Assembly (NCBI GenBank): GCA_910588905.1
Contig: CAJURZ010000006.1
Location: forward strand, 1 to 56,298
Reading direction: 5' to 3'
From: an uncultured Eggerthellaceae bacterium
GTDB lineage: Bacteria; Actinomycetota; Coriobacteriia; Coriobacteriales; Eggerthellaceae
DNA: 56,298 nt
Shown: piece by piece, positions 17,129-24,501 of the stretch
How the letters are laid out: each line of letters starts with the position of its first letter
Numbering within the stretch: position 1 is the first letter of the stretch
Notes under the pieces: model-generated
What the model saw: only the letters and a program-made list of their open reading frames with translations
Told to the model about the DNA's origin: nothing
Databases searched by the model: none
Translations under genes and position numbers: made by a program

Positions 17129-17452
17129 TCAAGAAGCCCGATCGGCCGCATTGGCATGTTCCGCCATGTGTCGCCGGTACTCCTCCCGCCTGCGCTTGCG
17201 GGTCTGGGCGTGGTGCTCCTTGTCCGCGCGCAGGTGGCAGGGTGCGCACAGGGCGACGAGGTTGGACCTCTCGCAGTTCTCAGGCGTGTGGTCGATGTGG
17301 TGCACGGTGAGCGTCCTGCGGTGCGTGTCCAGCGGCTCTCCCGGCCTGCGGCACTGCTTCCCGCACTCCTCGCACTTCCACCCCGCCTCCTCCTTCACCT
17401 GGGCTGCTATCTGCTTCCAGTCCTTCGGGTAGCGGTGGCGCTCCATGGGCAT
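17129..17452 (-). CDS. HNH endonuclease
   Basis: 107 aa from ATG 17450-17452 (a second ATG is two codons later). Motifs: CEECGKQC zinc knuckle at ~26-33, HHIDHTPENC with the catalytic HH, an N in SNLVALC and a second C-A-P-C-H. This is the full HNH pattern ending in a basic tail. In head-operon context, HNH proteins assist terminase cutting in many siphophages (established for HK97-like phages); this gene sits just upstream of the terminase unit. Its start follows a run of nine G on the minus strand (17461-17469), which doubles as part of the ribosome site. Confidence 0.85.
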   Translation of the reverse strand: MPMERHRYPKDWKQIAAQVKEEAGWKCEECGKQCRRPGEPLDTHRRTLTVHHIDHTPENCERSNLVALCAPCHLRADKEHHAQTRKRRREEYRRHMAEHANAADRAS

Positions 17453-17460
17453 CGCGTCCA

Positions 17461-17469
17461 CCCCCCCCC
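17461..17469 (-). repeat. G9 homopolymer before the HNH start
   Basis: Nine consecutive C on the plus strand, touching the TAG of the DUF4406 gene and lying 9 nt upstream of the HNH start. A length change would alter ribosome-site spacing rather than frame. Confidence 0.6.
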
Positions 17470-18017
17470 TAGCAGCACGGTGCCAGCAGCGGCTGGGGTG
17501 CGGGCGCGTCCGCCATCGTGGCTGCGGGCGCTGCGGGGCTGAGCCATTCCCTCCACGGGCGGCAGGGCATGCCCAGAGCCTCGGCGATGTCGTGCTCGAT
17601 CTTCGCGCCACGGCTCCGTTCCCATCCGTCCAGCATGGCGATGCCGTCGTACAGCGGGATGGTGCTCTGGCCGTCGTTCGCGAGCATCTGGCGGATGCTG
17701 ATGCGCATGGCGCGGCCCCATTCGGTTCCCTGCTCGATGTAGTGGTGCGGGCAGTCGCACTCGTAGCCGTCCTTGCGCAGGATGGCGCGGACCGCCCTGA
17801 AGGTCTCCCTGTTGTCGTTCGGCTTTCCCGTGACAGGTCCGATGAGGTAGAGGCGGGGGATGTCTCCGTAGACCACCACCCTCTCGCATCCTCCGCATTC
17901 CCTCACGGTGTTGGGGTTGGTGCCGGCCGGCACCTCCCACCCGCATTTGGAGCAGACGATGCGCGTCATGTCCGTGTTGAGCTCAAGCATGCACACGCGG
18001 TCGCTGGTTCGGCTCAT
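17469..18017 (-). CDS. DUF4406 (nucleoside deoxyribosyltransferase-like) protein with N-terminal zinc ribbon
   Basis: 182 aa. The first ~45 residues hold two CxxC pairs (CSKCG and CGGC), a zinc ribbon. Residues ~53-155 show the DUF4406 pattern: RLYLIGPVTGKPNDNRETF, a helix, a beta strand with CPHHY, a W-G-R-A-M motif, and DGIAMLDGWERSRGAKIEHD, the conserved D-x-W-x-x-S-x-G-A-x-x-E. Such proteins are related to the nucleoside 2-deoxyribosyltransferase fold and are common in phages, where their substrate is unknown. The C-terminus is Ala/Pro-rich. It overlaps the next upstream gene by ATGA. The zinc-ribbon fusion is visible directly. Confidence 0.8.
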   Translation of the reverse strand: MSRTSDRVCMLELNTDMTRIVCSKCGWEVPAGTNPNTVRECGGCERVVVYGDIPRLYLIGPVTGKPNDNRETFRAVRAILRKDGYECDCPHHYIEQGTEWGRAMRISIRQMLANDGQSTIPLYDGIAMLDGWERSRGAKIEHDIAEALGMPCRPWREWLSPAAPAATMADAPAPQPLLAPCC

Positions 18018-18202
18018 TTCATCGCCTCCAATTCCCTCGCTAGCGCATCCGCCGATTCCTCGGTGAGGTTCATGCCCGCCCCGTCATCGAAGACCACGAA
18101 GTTGGAATCGGGGTGCATTCTCACGACTGTGCCCAGATCAATAAGCCACTCAGTTGGGCATTTGCCAGCTTGTTCGACTTTGACGAACTTCCTATTGCTC
18201 AC
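18014..18202 (-). CDS. Small phage protein of unknown function
   Basis: 62 aa from GTG 18200-18202 with AGGAGGA four bases upstream; an ATG further upstream (18286) would overlap the methyltransferase gene. Beta-rich N-terminal half (KFVKVEQ, then TVVRMHPDSNFVVFDD), then a helical C-terminus (ESADALARELEAM). It is coupled to DUF4406 by overlap. Family not recognised. Confidence 0.62.
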   Translation of the reverse strand: MSNRKFVKVEQAGKCPTEWLIDLGTVVRMHPDSNFVVFDDGAGMNLTEESADALARELEAMK

Positions 18203-18210
18203 GCTTCCTC

Positions 18211-19755
18211 CTAGAAAATCGAGTCCACCGCTTCGATGCGGCGGCCTATGTGGTTGATTACGGGCACGGCCATGGAGTTGCCGCATGCCTTGTAGCGGGG
18301 CGCGTCGGGGGTGCCCGTCTCAACGACCGTGGGCGGATTCTTGATGAATGCGACGTACCCTTCGGGGTCATCGAACTCGTCCGGGCACTTTCCCCAGTCG
18401 ATTCGCTCACGCGTCTCTCCTCCGTAGATGTCGGTCCATCCGTCGGGGAATCCTTGAAGGCGCTCGCACTCCACGGGCATGAGGCGGCGCACTATGTAGC
18501 CGTTTGCTGCTACGATGGGCGCGGATCCGCCGCATTTCAGGGTGTTGGCCACGTTGACTCCGATGCCAGCGTGGGCGTTGTCATCCGCCATGCATACGGC
18601 AGGCTCTCCCGAATGGGCTGCTCTCATCGTCGGGGTCACTTCCTCAGCTGCCGATACCCCTATGCTTGAGTTCCAAGCGAAGGCAACAGCATGGCGGTCG
18701 GCGGTCGTGAGGGTGAACATCGCCCCATCGTCCTCGATGCCCAAGTGGTGGCCGCCGTTCTTCTCCTCGCGGCCGATGATGTTGCCGCTTATGGCATAGG
18801 CAACACTCGGCACCTGGTTCGTTCCCGATTCGGCAGCCCTCAGGGTGGGGGCAACCTCGTCCTGCGCGGCAACGGATCCCGCCGTGGCCGACTGCCCCGC
18901 GCTAAATCCGATGCACACCGCAGGGGTGTGCCCCTGGGCGCTCATGGTGTGGCAGGGGTCTCCCCACTGGGGGTTGCTGCCGTTCCTGGGGTCGGTCACC
19001 TGGGTGGTGTCGATCGGCAGCACATTGGACTGGAACAGCACCTGGTCTTGGCTAGTGGCCAGCGTCGCGCTCAGATCGTCCTGAATCAGAGGCCCAGAAC
19101 CCCCCCCTGGGCAAGGCGATCCGGTATGGCGCAGCTTGAGCGTATAGCTTCCTGCAGGGCGGTCTTGAGCACCGGCGGCAAGGAGCGCCCGCGCCTCTCG
19201 GCTCGACGGATTATCCCCTCGCATGCAGTCGGGCTCAAAAAGTACTCCTGCGGCGCATCCGGGCACAGGATGTCCGACAAGAAACACACGGCGCCTTCTC
19301 TGGGGTACTCCGAAGAACTGAGCGTCCAGCACTCGCCACGCGAGAGCATACCCGCAGTCTTCCAACTCCCCGAGGAGGGTGCCAAAGGCTCGCCCTTTGT
19401 CCTGTGACAGAACTCCGGGGACGTTCTCCCAGATGACCCAGCGGGGCTTAGCTTCTCTAACACAGCGGACGAACTCAAGCATGAGCTGACCTCGCTCGTC
19501 CATAAGTCCAAGTCTTCGCCCTGCCATGCTGAACGCTTGGCACGGGCTTCCTCCGATGACAACATCGACGCTCCCTTCGTATTCGGTCCAATCAACTCCG
19601 GCCACGTCTCCCAAGTTGGGCACGTCCGGGAATCGCTTTGCTAGCAGGTCGCAGCAGAACGGCTCGATCTCCGAGAAGGCCACGGGGTTCCAACCGAGGG
19701 AAGCCCAGGCCACGGAGGCGGCCTCTATGCCGCTGAAAAGGCTGATGTAGTTCAT
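18211..19755 (-). CDS. DNA (cytosine-5) methyltransferase
   Basis: 514 aa. All core motifs are visible: I (LFSGIEAASVAW, ~6), IV with catalytic Cys (GGSPCQAFSMAG, ~69), VI (WENVPGV), VIII (QRRRRVFLVG), then after a long variable region IX/X (ECERLQGFPDGWT and KACGNSMAVPVI). The target-recognition region (~200-440) consists of several diverged copies of a T-(L/M)-x-(A/T) segment. A G8 tract (19100-19107) lies at codons 217-219, the start of that region; a slip there would remove motifs IX/X. No cognate restriction gene is present, so it probably protects phage DNA or regulates expression (inference). Confidence 0.92.
   Translation of the reverse strand: MNYISLFSGIEAASVAWASLGWNPVAFSEIEPFCCDLLAKRFPDVPNLGDVAGVDWTEYEGSVDVVIGGSPCQAFSMAGRRLGLMDERGQLMLEFVRCVREAKPRWVIWENVPGVLSQDKGRAFGTLLGELEDCGYALAWRVLDAQFFGVPQRRRRVFLVGHPVPGCAAGVLFEPDCMRGDNPSSREARALLAAGAQDRPAGSYTLKLRHTGSPCPGGGSGPLIQDDLSATLATSQDQVLFQSNVLPIDTTQVTDPRNGSNPQWGDPCHTMSAQGHTPAVCIGFSAGQSATAGSVAAQDEVAPTLRAAESGTNQVPSVAYAISGNIIGREEKNGGHHLGIEDDGAMFTLTTADRHAVAFAWNSSIGVSAAEEVTPTMRAAHSGEPAVCMADDNAHAGIGVNVANTLKCGGSAPIVAANGYIVRRLMPVECERLQGFPDGWTDIYGGETRERIDWGKCPDEFDDPEGYVAFIKNPPTVVETGTPDAPRYKACGNSMAVPVINHIGRRIEAVDSIF
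19100..19107 (-). repeat. G8 homopolymer inside cytosine methyltransferase gene
   Basis: Eight C on the plus strand, coding for a Pro-Gly-Gly-Gly segment between motif VIII and the target-recognition region. A one-base slip would end the frame soon after, at 19086. Confidence 0.6.
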
Positions 19756-20033
19756 TCCTCCTCCATTTGCAGGTCTCGCATGAGGTCATAGGCTTGGTCG
19801 GCCGCCTCCCAGACCTCCCAATCGGGATCGAAGCTGGCCGCAGCGTCGAAGGCATCGCAGTCATTCCCGACGGTAACGACGCTATCGGGTTCAACGAACT
19901 CGCCGATCTCGTCGCAGAAGCCATGGGCGCCGCAGGGGCACTCGTGGAAGTGGTTGCAGTCTCCGCAGTGGGCGCGGAACGTGGGCGGTTCGGGCGGGTC
20001 GACCCAGTCTTGGTCTCTCATTCCGAAGCTCAT
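19752..20033 (-). CDS. Small cysteine-rich acidic phage protein
   Basis: 93 aa from ATG 20031-20033, which overlaps the TGA of the HNH-like gene (ATGA) with GGAGG six bases upstream; the longer frame to 20111 is not supported. Residues ~16-45 contain HCGDCNHFHECPCGAHGFC, several Cys and His that could hold one or two zinc ions; the rest is acidic (FDPDWEVWEAADQAY). Overlaps the methyltransferase start by ATGA. Unknown family; likely a small nucleic-acid or protein-binding factor, unproven. Confidence 0.68.
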   Translation of the reverse strand: MSFGMRDQDWVDPPEPPTFRAHCGDCNHFHECPCGAHGFCDEIGEFVEPDSVVTVGNDCDAFDAAASFDPDWEVWEAADQAYDLMRDLQMEEE

Positions 20034-20407
20034 AGCGGCCTCCATCCGTCCATCCTGAGGGCGGTGAGGTAGTCGCATGCCTCGTCCAGGCGGATGTACT
20101 CCCAATGGCATGCGCAGGCTATCGCGCCATCATCGACCCAGCGGAAGTAGAGCCGGCGATGGTGGGCGAGGCCGTGGCAGTATTCGCGGCCGTCCGCGTC
20201 TTGCAGGTTGTTGCCGAAGCCGCAGAGCGTGATGGTCGGCTTCTCGATCTCGCGCCCCTCCACGAACATCTTGCCGGCGCTTCGGAACACCACATGGTGC
20301 TGCTCAAGCGGCCACGTGCGGCCGCACACCGCGCACCGCGCCATCCTCACGGACGGCTTGCCCATCATCGGCTGGTACATGGCCGGCAGAGTAGTGACCT
20401 TAGCCAT
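20030..20407 (-). CDS. HNH-nuclease-like phage protein
   Basis: 125 aa. A CAVCGRTWPLEQHHVVFRSAG segment (~25-45) is the C-x-x-C plus HH start of an HNH fold. A later TLCGFGNN and a CHGLAHHRRLYFRW segment provide the second metal pair and helix. This arrangement is typical of phage HNH homing or recombination nucleases, with the final H-H. It follows the adenine-type methyltransferase by 1 nt and precedes the cysteine-rich protein. The activity is inferred; motifs are visible. Confidence 0.75.
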   Translation of the reverse strand: MAKVTTLPAMYQPMMGKPSVRMARCAVCGRTWPLEQHHVVFRSAGKMFVEGREIEKPTITLCGFGNNLQDADGREYCHGLAHHRRLYFRWVDDGAIACACHWEYIRLDEACDYLTALRMDGWRPL

Positions 20408-21148
20408 TTAAGCCACCCCCCCCGCAGATTTCGCGCGGGCGACGCGCTCATTGGCCAGGGCGCAGTATTCCGGGCTGAGTTCGTACCCGATGAAGTGCCG
20501 CCCCGTCTCGATGGCCGCCACCGCCGTGGTTCCCGACCCCATGAAGGGATCCAGCACTATCGCGCCCTCGTCGGCGATCTCCATGAGCGCCTTGATGAGG
20601 TTCAGCGGCTTCTGGGTGGAGTGGATGCGCCCTTCGCCTGAGGGGGCTGCGAACTTGTACGCGCCGGGCAGGTACTTGGCACCGGCCACGGGCGTGCGGT
20701 CTATCGCCCCCTTGGTCGCCCAGACCGCGTACTCGCACTCGTTGCGGAAGCTGTTGGGCTGAGGCCGCGCGGCGGTCTTGCGCCACGGGATGATGCCACG
20801 AAAGACGAAGCCCGCAGCCTGAATCGCGTCGGTGACGTTGGCCAGCTGCCTCCAATCCGAGAAGACGATGGCGCTGGCACCGTCGGCCATCGCCCTGTAA
20901 CACTCGCCCATCCAGAGCACCGACCACAGCACGAAGCTGCGCTCGTCACGGCTGTCCCCGTAGAACTCCGGCTTCTTGGCCGCATCGTTGGTCTGGTACT
21001 TCTCGGACGTTGCGCCCGACCGGTCGCCCCGGAACATGCCGCCGCTCGAATAGGGCGGGTCGGTGAGCAGCATCCCCACCATGCCGTCGGGGATGTCGGA
21101 GAGCGCCGGCAGCATGTCGCGGCACTCGATGATGTCAATCTTGGCCAT
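20408..21148 (-). CDS. DNA N6-adenine/N4-cytosine methyltransferase (beta class)
   Basis: 246 aa from ATG 21146-21148 (AGGAGG upstream; a longer frame to 21172 is not supported). Motif IV LLTDPPYSSGG lies at ~32-42 and motif I LDPFMGSGTTAVAA at ~200, followed by HFIGYELSPEY: the IV-before-I order of the beta class with the DPPY catalytic tetrad, typical for adenine or N4-cytosine methylation. A G8 tract (20416-20423) sits in the last codons, so slippage would change only the extreme C-terminus. It likely modifies phage DNA, since no partner restriction enzyme is present. Confidence 0.9.
   Translation of the reverse strand: MAKIDIIECRDMLPALSDIPDGMVGMLLTDPPYSSGGMFRGDRSGATSEKYQTNDAAKKPEFYGDSRDERSFVLWSVLWMGECYRAMADGASAIVFSDWRQLANVTDAIQAAGFVFRGIIPWRKTAARPQPNSFRNECEYAVWATKGAIDRTPVAGAKYLPGAYKFAAPSGEGRIHSTQKPLNLIKALMEIADEGAIVLDPFMGSGTTAVAAIETGRHFIGYELSPEYCALANERVARAKSAGGVA
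20416..20423 (-). repeat. G8 homopolymer at the end of the second methyltransferase gene
   Basis: Eight C on the plus strand, coding the last Gly-Gly-Val residues. A slip would alter only a few C-terminal residues. Confidence 0.55.
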
Positions 21149-21908
21149 TGAGCCTCCTATCCGGCCCCTCAAGGGGGACCTGCTTGCATGAGGAGGCGAG
21201 GCGGGACGCTATGGCCACGCCGACCGCCCCCTCGGTGATGTTCTTGGCTATCTCGCTGAGGCGGTAGTTGGACGTGACGATGGTGGGCAGCATGGCCTTG
21301 TCGCGCTTGTCGATGATGGCGAACAGGCGCTCGCAGGCGTAGGCCGTGTTTGAGGCCTCCTTGCCCAGATCGTCCAGGATGAGCACGTCGCAGCCGGCCG
21401 CCCGCTCGAAGAGGGCGCGGTCCTCGTCCTTGCGGCTCCGCATCGCGTCCATGAGGTCGTAGGTGGCCACGGCCATGACCCTGCGCCCCGTCTCGATGAG
21501 TTGCAGCGCCGCAGCCATGGCCAGCGTGGTCTTGTACGTTCCGTTCGGGCCGAAGATGTAGAAGCCCTGCCCCTCGGAGGCCAGGGCGGCCATCTTCGCG
21601 GCGTAAGGGTGCGCGGCATCGCGGTAGCGGAGGGGTATGCCCGCCCTCTCGATGGCGCGCTCTTTCGCCTCGGCCTGCTCCTTGGCGGCCTTGTGCCGCT
21701 CGGCCTCGGCGATTGCCTCCCGCTCGGCCACAGCCCCTGGGCAGCCGCAGTCCTCGTGCCCCCAGAAGGCGGGGATGCCGTTGAACTCGACGGGCGTTCC
21801 GTCTTCGCGGACCACCTTGCGGGGAGGCCTCATCGCGCCGCAGTGCTCGCAGCGGATGGGCTTCTCGGCCTCGAAGGCCCCGCGCCTAGAACTGGTCGTA
21901 AGCGGCAT
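21135..21908 (-). CDS. DnaC-like helicase loader ATPase
   Basis: 257 aa. A C-terminal AAA+ core: Walker A GPNGTYKTT near residue ~117, Walker B DVLILDDLGKE near ~175, sensor 1 PTIVTSNY near ~212, and a late arginine region. The N-terminal ~60 residues carry a zinc-ribbon-like set of cysteines (CEHCG, then a CGCP pair) as in DnaC/IstB-type loaders. It follows the DnaD-like initiator with a 23-nt overlap. Together they would recruit the host replicative helicase to the phage origin. Confidence 0.85.
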   Translation of the reverse strand: MPLTTSSRRGAFEAEKPIRCEHCGAMRPPRKVVREDGTPVEFNGIPAFWGHEDCGCPGAVAEREAIAEAERHKAAKEQAEAKERAIERAGIPLRYRDAAHPYAAKMAALASEGQGFYIFGPNGTYKTTLAMAAALQLIETGRRVMAVATYDLMDAMRSRKDEDRALFERAAGCDVLILDDLGKEASNTAYACERLFAIIDKRDKAMLPTIVTSNYRLSEIAKNITEGAVGVAIASRLASSCKQVPLEGPDRRLNGQD

Positions 21909-22587
21909 ACGCCTCGGCCTCCTTCTCCTCGCCCTTGGCCTCGTGCATGTACTGCTCGAAGTGATCGGGGCTGAACAGCGTGTTGGGCGTGAGCCGCTTG
22001 CTGAACTTCGTGCCCTGCCACTCGTCGCGCTTATAGGCGATCATCGAGCGCACCTGCTCGACGGTGTAGCCGCCTGCGCAGCGTTCCAGCATGTGCCGGC
22101 ACTTCTCCGGCATCGTGGTGTACGTGGTCCCGAGGAACTCGTTGAGAGCGCCGAGGCATTGGAGCCAGAACGGCGCATCTTGCAGGCTGCTCAGCATCGG
22201 GGGGATATAGGGGGGTATCTCTACCTCTATCTCAACCTCATCCTCAGCATCCGAGTTGTTCGATGCTTGTGCATATGCCTGCGCATCTGCCTGTGCATAT
22301 GCTTGAGCATCCTGCTTGGCACTTGCTTCGGCATCCTGCTTGGCAGGTGCCTGCGCTTGCTTCTTGCCCCATCTGGCCTGCGCCATCTTGCGTCCGCGCT
22401 CACTAGCCTCGTCACCCATGTCGATGCGCTGCTTGAGGGCGATGAAGGTGGGCAGCCACGGAGGGCTGCCCTTTGGCTCCTCTTTGGTGAAGCGGTAGTT
22501 CGCAAGGGCGTACAGGAACGGGGCGCGCTGCTTCTCAGGCATTGCTTGGCATGCCGCCCAGAAGTCATCGTGTATAACCATTCCCAT
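21886..22587 (-). CDS. Phage replication initiator, DnaD-like/phage C-terminal domain
   Basis: 233 aa. The N-terminus (MGMVIHDDFW to ~75) is an HTH-like domain of the DUF6291 type. The middle (~80-125) is a low-complexity linker of AQAY, AQAD and AKQD repeats, then VEIEVEI. The C-terminus (~150-215) shows the conserved phage C-terminal domain (HMLERCAGGYTVEQVRSM, then TPNTLFSPDHFEQYM). The linker is written in 12-bp DNA repeats (see separate entries), as in lambda O and other initiators carrying the origin in their own gene. The start has AGGAGG six bases upstream. The gene is directly followed by the DnaC-like loader. Confidence 0.82.
   Translation of the reverse strand: MGMVIHDDFWAACQAMPEKQRAPFLYALANYRFTKEEPKGSPPWLPTFIALKQRIDMGDEASERGRKMAQARWGKKQAQAPAKQDAEASAKQDAQAYAQADAQAYAQASNNSDAEDEVEIEVEIPPYIPPMLSSLQDAPFWLQCLGALNEFLGTTYTTMPEKCRHMLERCAGGYTVEQVRSMIAYKRDEWQGTKFSKRLTPNTLFSPDHFEQYMHEAKGEEKEAEAYAAYDQF
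22216..22239 (-). repeat. Two tandem 12-bp repeats in the initiator gene
   Basis: TATCTCTACCTC followed directly by TATCTCAACCTC (plus strand), one mismatch, adjacent to the longer iteron block and to an AT-richer stretch around 22204-22218. Probably part of the origin. Confidence 0.5.
22271..22366 (-). other. Iteron block inside initiator gene; candidate phage origin
   Basis: Eight 12-bp units in tandem on the plus strand, from 22271: GCATATGCCTGC, GCATCTGCCTGT, GCATATGCTTGA, GCATCCTGCTTG, GCACTTGCTTCG, GCATCCTGCTTG, GCAGGTGCCTGC and a diverged GCTTGCTTCTTG. Unit spacing is exact. The block is followed on the left by the tandem 22216-22239 repeats and an AT-richer stretch. The arrangement copies lambda-type origins inside the initiator gene. 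It is coding, so codon-level repeats are an alternative explanation for part of the pattern. Confidence 0.55.
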
Positions 22588-22598
22588 GCCGCGCCTCC

Positions 22599-23591
22599 TT
22601 AGAACGGGATGTCTTCGGGGGCGTAGTCGGGAGCGGCGTATTCCTCGCGCTCAGCCTCGCTGCCGCCCTGCTGCGCCGCGAGTTCCTGATGGTTGCGGAT
22701 GTTCACGGCAAGGAAGTCGCTGAGCTTCACGATGTCCTCGGCTGTGTACATGTTGATCGCTTTGGGGCTTCCGTCGGGGTTGAGGATGCTGGCGGCCATC
22801 CAGCTGGTGATGCCCTCCTCTTTGGTGCCGAGTTCGATGGCCTGCCGCTTCTGATCTGCAACCTGCTGCCAGAGCGCCTTGCGCGGGTCTTCCTGAGGCT
22901 GGGGGGCGGGCTGTTCCTCGACCACGTCTTCAACGATGTACTCCACGGCCTCCTCTTCCTGAGGCTGTGGGGCGGCCTGTTCCTGCTGCCGCGCCTGGTC
23001 CATTTCCTCAGCGCCGTAGAGGCCGCCGAGGTCTTCGGGGAACGCCTCGCGCAGGGCATGGCAGAGCGCCACCTTGCGAATCATGGTCGCGGGCATCTTG
23101 CTCCAGCCGTTCTTGCCGTAGCGGTCGGGCGCGGCGTACTCGGAGAGGGCAACCTCCTCGAAGATGGGGCAGGCGTACCCGTCCAGGTATACCTTCGCCC
23201 AGCCGCCTATCAGTTCCTCGCCTTCCAGCAGCATGGAACCCTCGCGGCGCTCGATGATCTTCCTTATGCCGCCGTTTTCCTTGACCCTGCGTATGAAGGT
23301 GATGCCGGCCTCGTGGCCTCTGTACTTCTTGTTGCGCGTCGCGCGCTTGACGAACGCATCCTTGCCGGCGATGACCGACGCGGGCTGGTTGCCGTACTTG
23401 ACGATGTAGGCATCGCGGGTGAACGGGTTGAGGCGCTGGGACTGACAGAGCCGCAGGAACATCTTGACCTCCTGGGAGGTGACGTTCTCCATGGCGTTGC
23501 CGTTGGCTGCCATGAGGTCGCGTACGTCCTGCTCGGTAACGCGGATGTCCTGGCCGTTGTCGGCCTTGTACTCCACGATCTCGCTACTCAT
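22599..23591 (-). CDS. bet: Bet/RecT-family single-strand annealing recombinase
   Basis: 330 aa. Contains the Bet core: NPFTRDAYIVKYG near residue ~55, SVIAGKDAFVKRA, GGWAKVYLDG, then ATMIRKVALCHALREAFPEDL near ~170-190, the conserved motif of phage Bet proteins. A Gln/Pro/Glu-rich linker (~200-240) separates a C-terminal helical part with a final acidic tail ending APEDIPF, as in SSB-interacting tails. It overlaps the DUF1351 gene by 8 nt (ATGAGTAG). It anneals complementary strands in phage recombination (family knowledge). No exonuclease partner (YqaJ type) or SSB gene is seen nearby. Confidence 0.88.
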   Translation of the reverse strand: MSSEIVEYKADNGQDIRVTEQDVRDLMAANGNAMENVTSQEVKMFLRLCQSQRLNPFTRDAYIVKYGNQPASVIAGKDAFVKRATRNKKYRGHEAGITFIRRVKENGGIRKIIERREGSMLLEGEELIGGWAKVYLDGYACPIFEEVALSEYAAPDRYGKNGWSKMPATMIRKVALCHALREAFPEDLGGLYGAEEMDQARQQEQAAPQPQEEEAVEYIVEDVVEEQPAPQPQEDPRKALWQQVADQKRQAIELGTKEEGITSWMAASILNPDGSPKAINMYTAEDIVKLSDFLAVNIRNHQELAAQQGGSEAEREEYAAPDYAPEDIPF

Positions 23592-24501
23592 CGGTGACCA
23601 CCCCCGCGAACTTGATGGAGGCGCCCGTGATGCCCATTCCCTTCAACGTCGCGGCAACTTGCTGCGCGAACGCCTCGGTGCCCTGGAACTCCATGGCCAG
23701 AGACCAGCGGCAGACCGGCGGAGCGGCCGCTGTGGGCTGATCTGGGACGGGTTCAGGCTCCGGTGCGGGTTCGGGTGCCGTGCGCTCGGCCTTGACGGCC
23801 TCGGCGGCTTCCTGCGCCGCCTTGAACTCGGCCATCTGGCGGTCGCGCTCGTTCAGCTGGTCTTCCAACTCAAGCGCGCCGATGAGGTCCAGGGTGTCAG
23901 CGTAGTGCTTGACCACCTCGTCCTTGTGAGCGAGTTCCTTGGTCTGCAGCGTGTTGTAGCCCTTGAGCGCCTTCTCGACCTTCTCGTAGAGTTCATTGAC
24001 GGCCTTGGCCTCGTTGGTGGAGCGGTTCAGCCACTTGTCCTCCAAGATGGCGGCGAAGGGGATAACGTCTGCGATGGGGCCGGCGCATCCCGCGTACTCC
24101 TCGGCCAGCGTTTCCCGACGCTGCGCCTTGAAGTTGGCATCGGCCTCATCAACCTGCTCCTTGATGTTTGCGCGTGCGTTGTCGATCTTTGCGGTGATGG
24201 CCTTGACCCTCGCCTCGAACTCCTTGAGCGGAGCCTCGTATATCTTCTTGACGCGCTTGCGCTCCGCCTCGATGGGCGCTTTCAGCTTGTTGAGGTCGGC
24301 CATGCAGGTGCGCCCCATCTTGATGGTCTCGTAGTCGTTGGGGTCAAGCTGCGCGCCGATGTACGGCTCGATCTGCTGGTCCACGTAGGCATCCAGCGCG
24401 GCGAGGTTGTCGGAGAACACGGCGGGGGTGTAGGTCACCTCCAGCGCGTCGGTCGGCTCGATCACCTCGGCCGTCACCTCGATGGTTCCTTCTTCTGTCA
24501 T
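23584..24501 (-). CDS. DUF1351 protein
   Basis: 305 aa from ATG 24499-24501, overlapping the upstream stop as ATGA, with GGAGG eight bases before it. The central coiled coil (~55-110, with KAPIEAERKRVKKIYEAPLKEFE) and a TKELAHKDEVVKHY region match the DUF1351 family, found next to Bet/RecT genes in many phages. The C-terminal ~60 residues are after a Pro/Glu linker and include the last small domain (QQVAATLKGMGI). Function unknown; strict pairing with Bet suggests a recombination or exonuclease-substitute role (inference). Confidence 0.78.
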   Translation of the reverse strand: MTEEGTIEVTAEVIEPTDALEVTYTPAVFSDNLAALDAYVDQQIEPYIGAQLDPNDYETIKMGRTCMADLNKLKAPIEAERKRVKKIYEAPLKEFEARVKAITAKIDNARANIKEQVDEADANFKAQRRETLAEEYAGCAGPIADVIPFAAILEDKWLNRSTNEAKAVNELYEKVEKALKGYNTLQTKELAHKDEVVKHYADTLDLIGALELEDQLNERDRQMAEFKAAQEAAEAVKAERTAPEPAPEPEPVPDQPTAAAPPVCRWSLAMEFQGTEAFAQQVAATLKGMGITGASIKFAGVVTDE

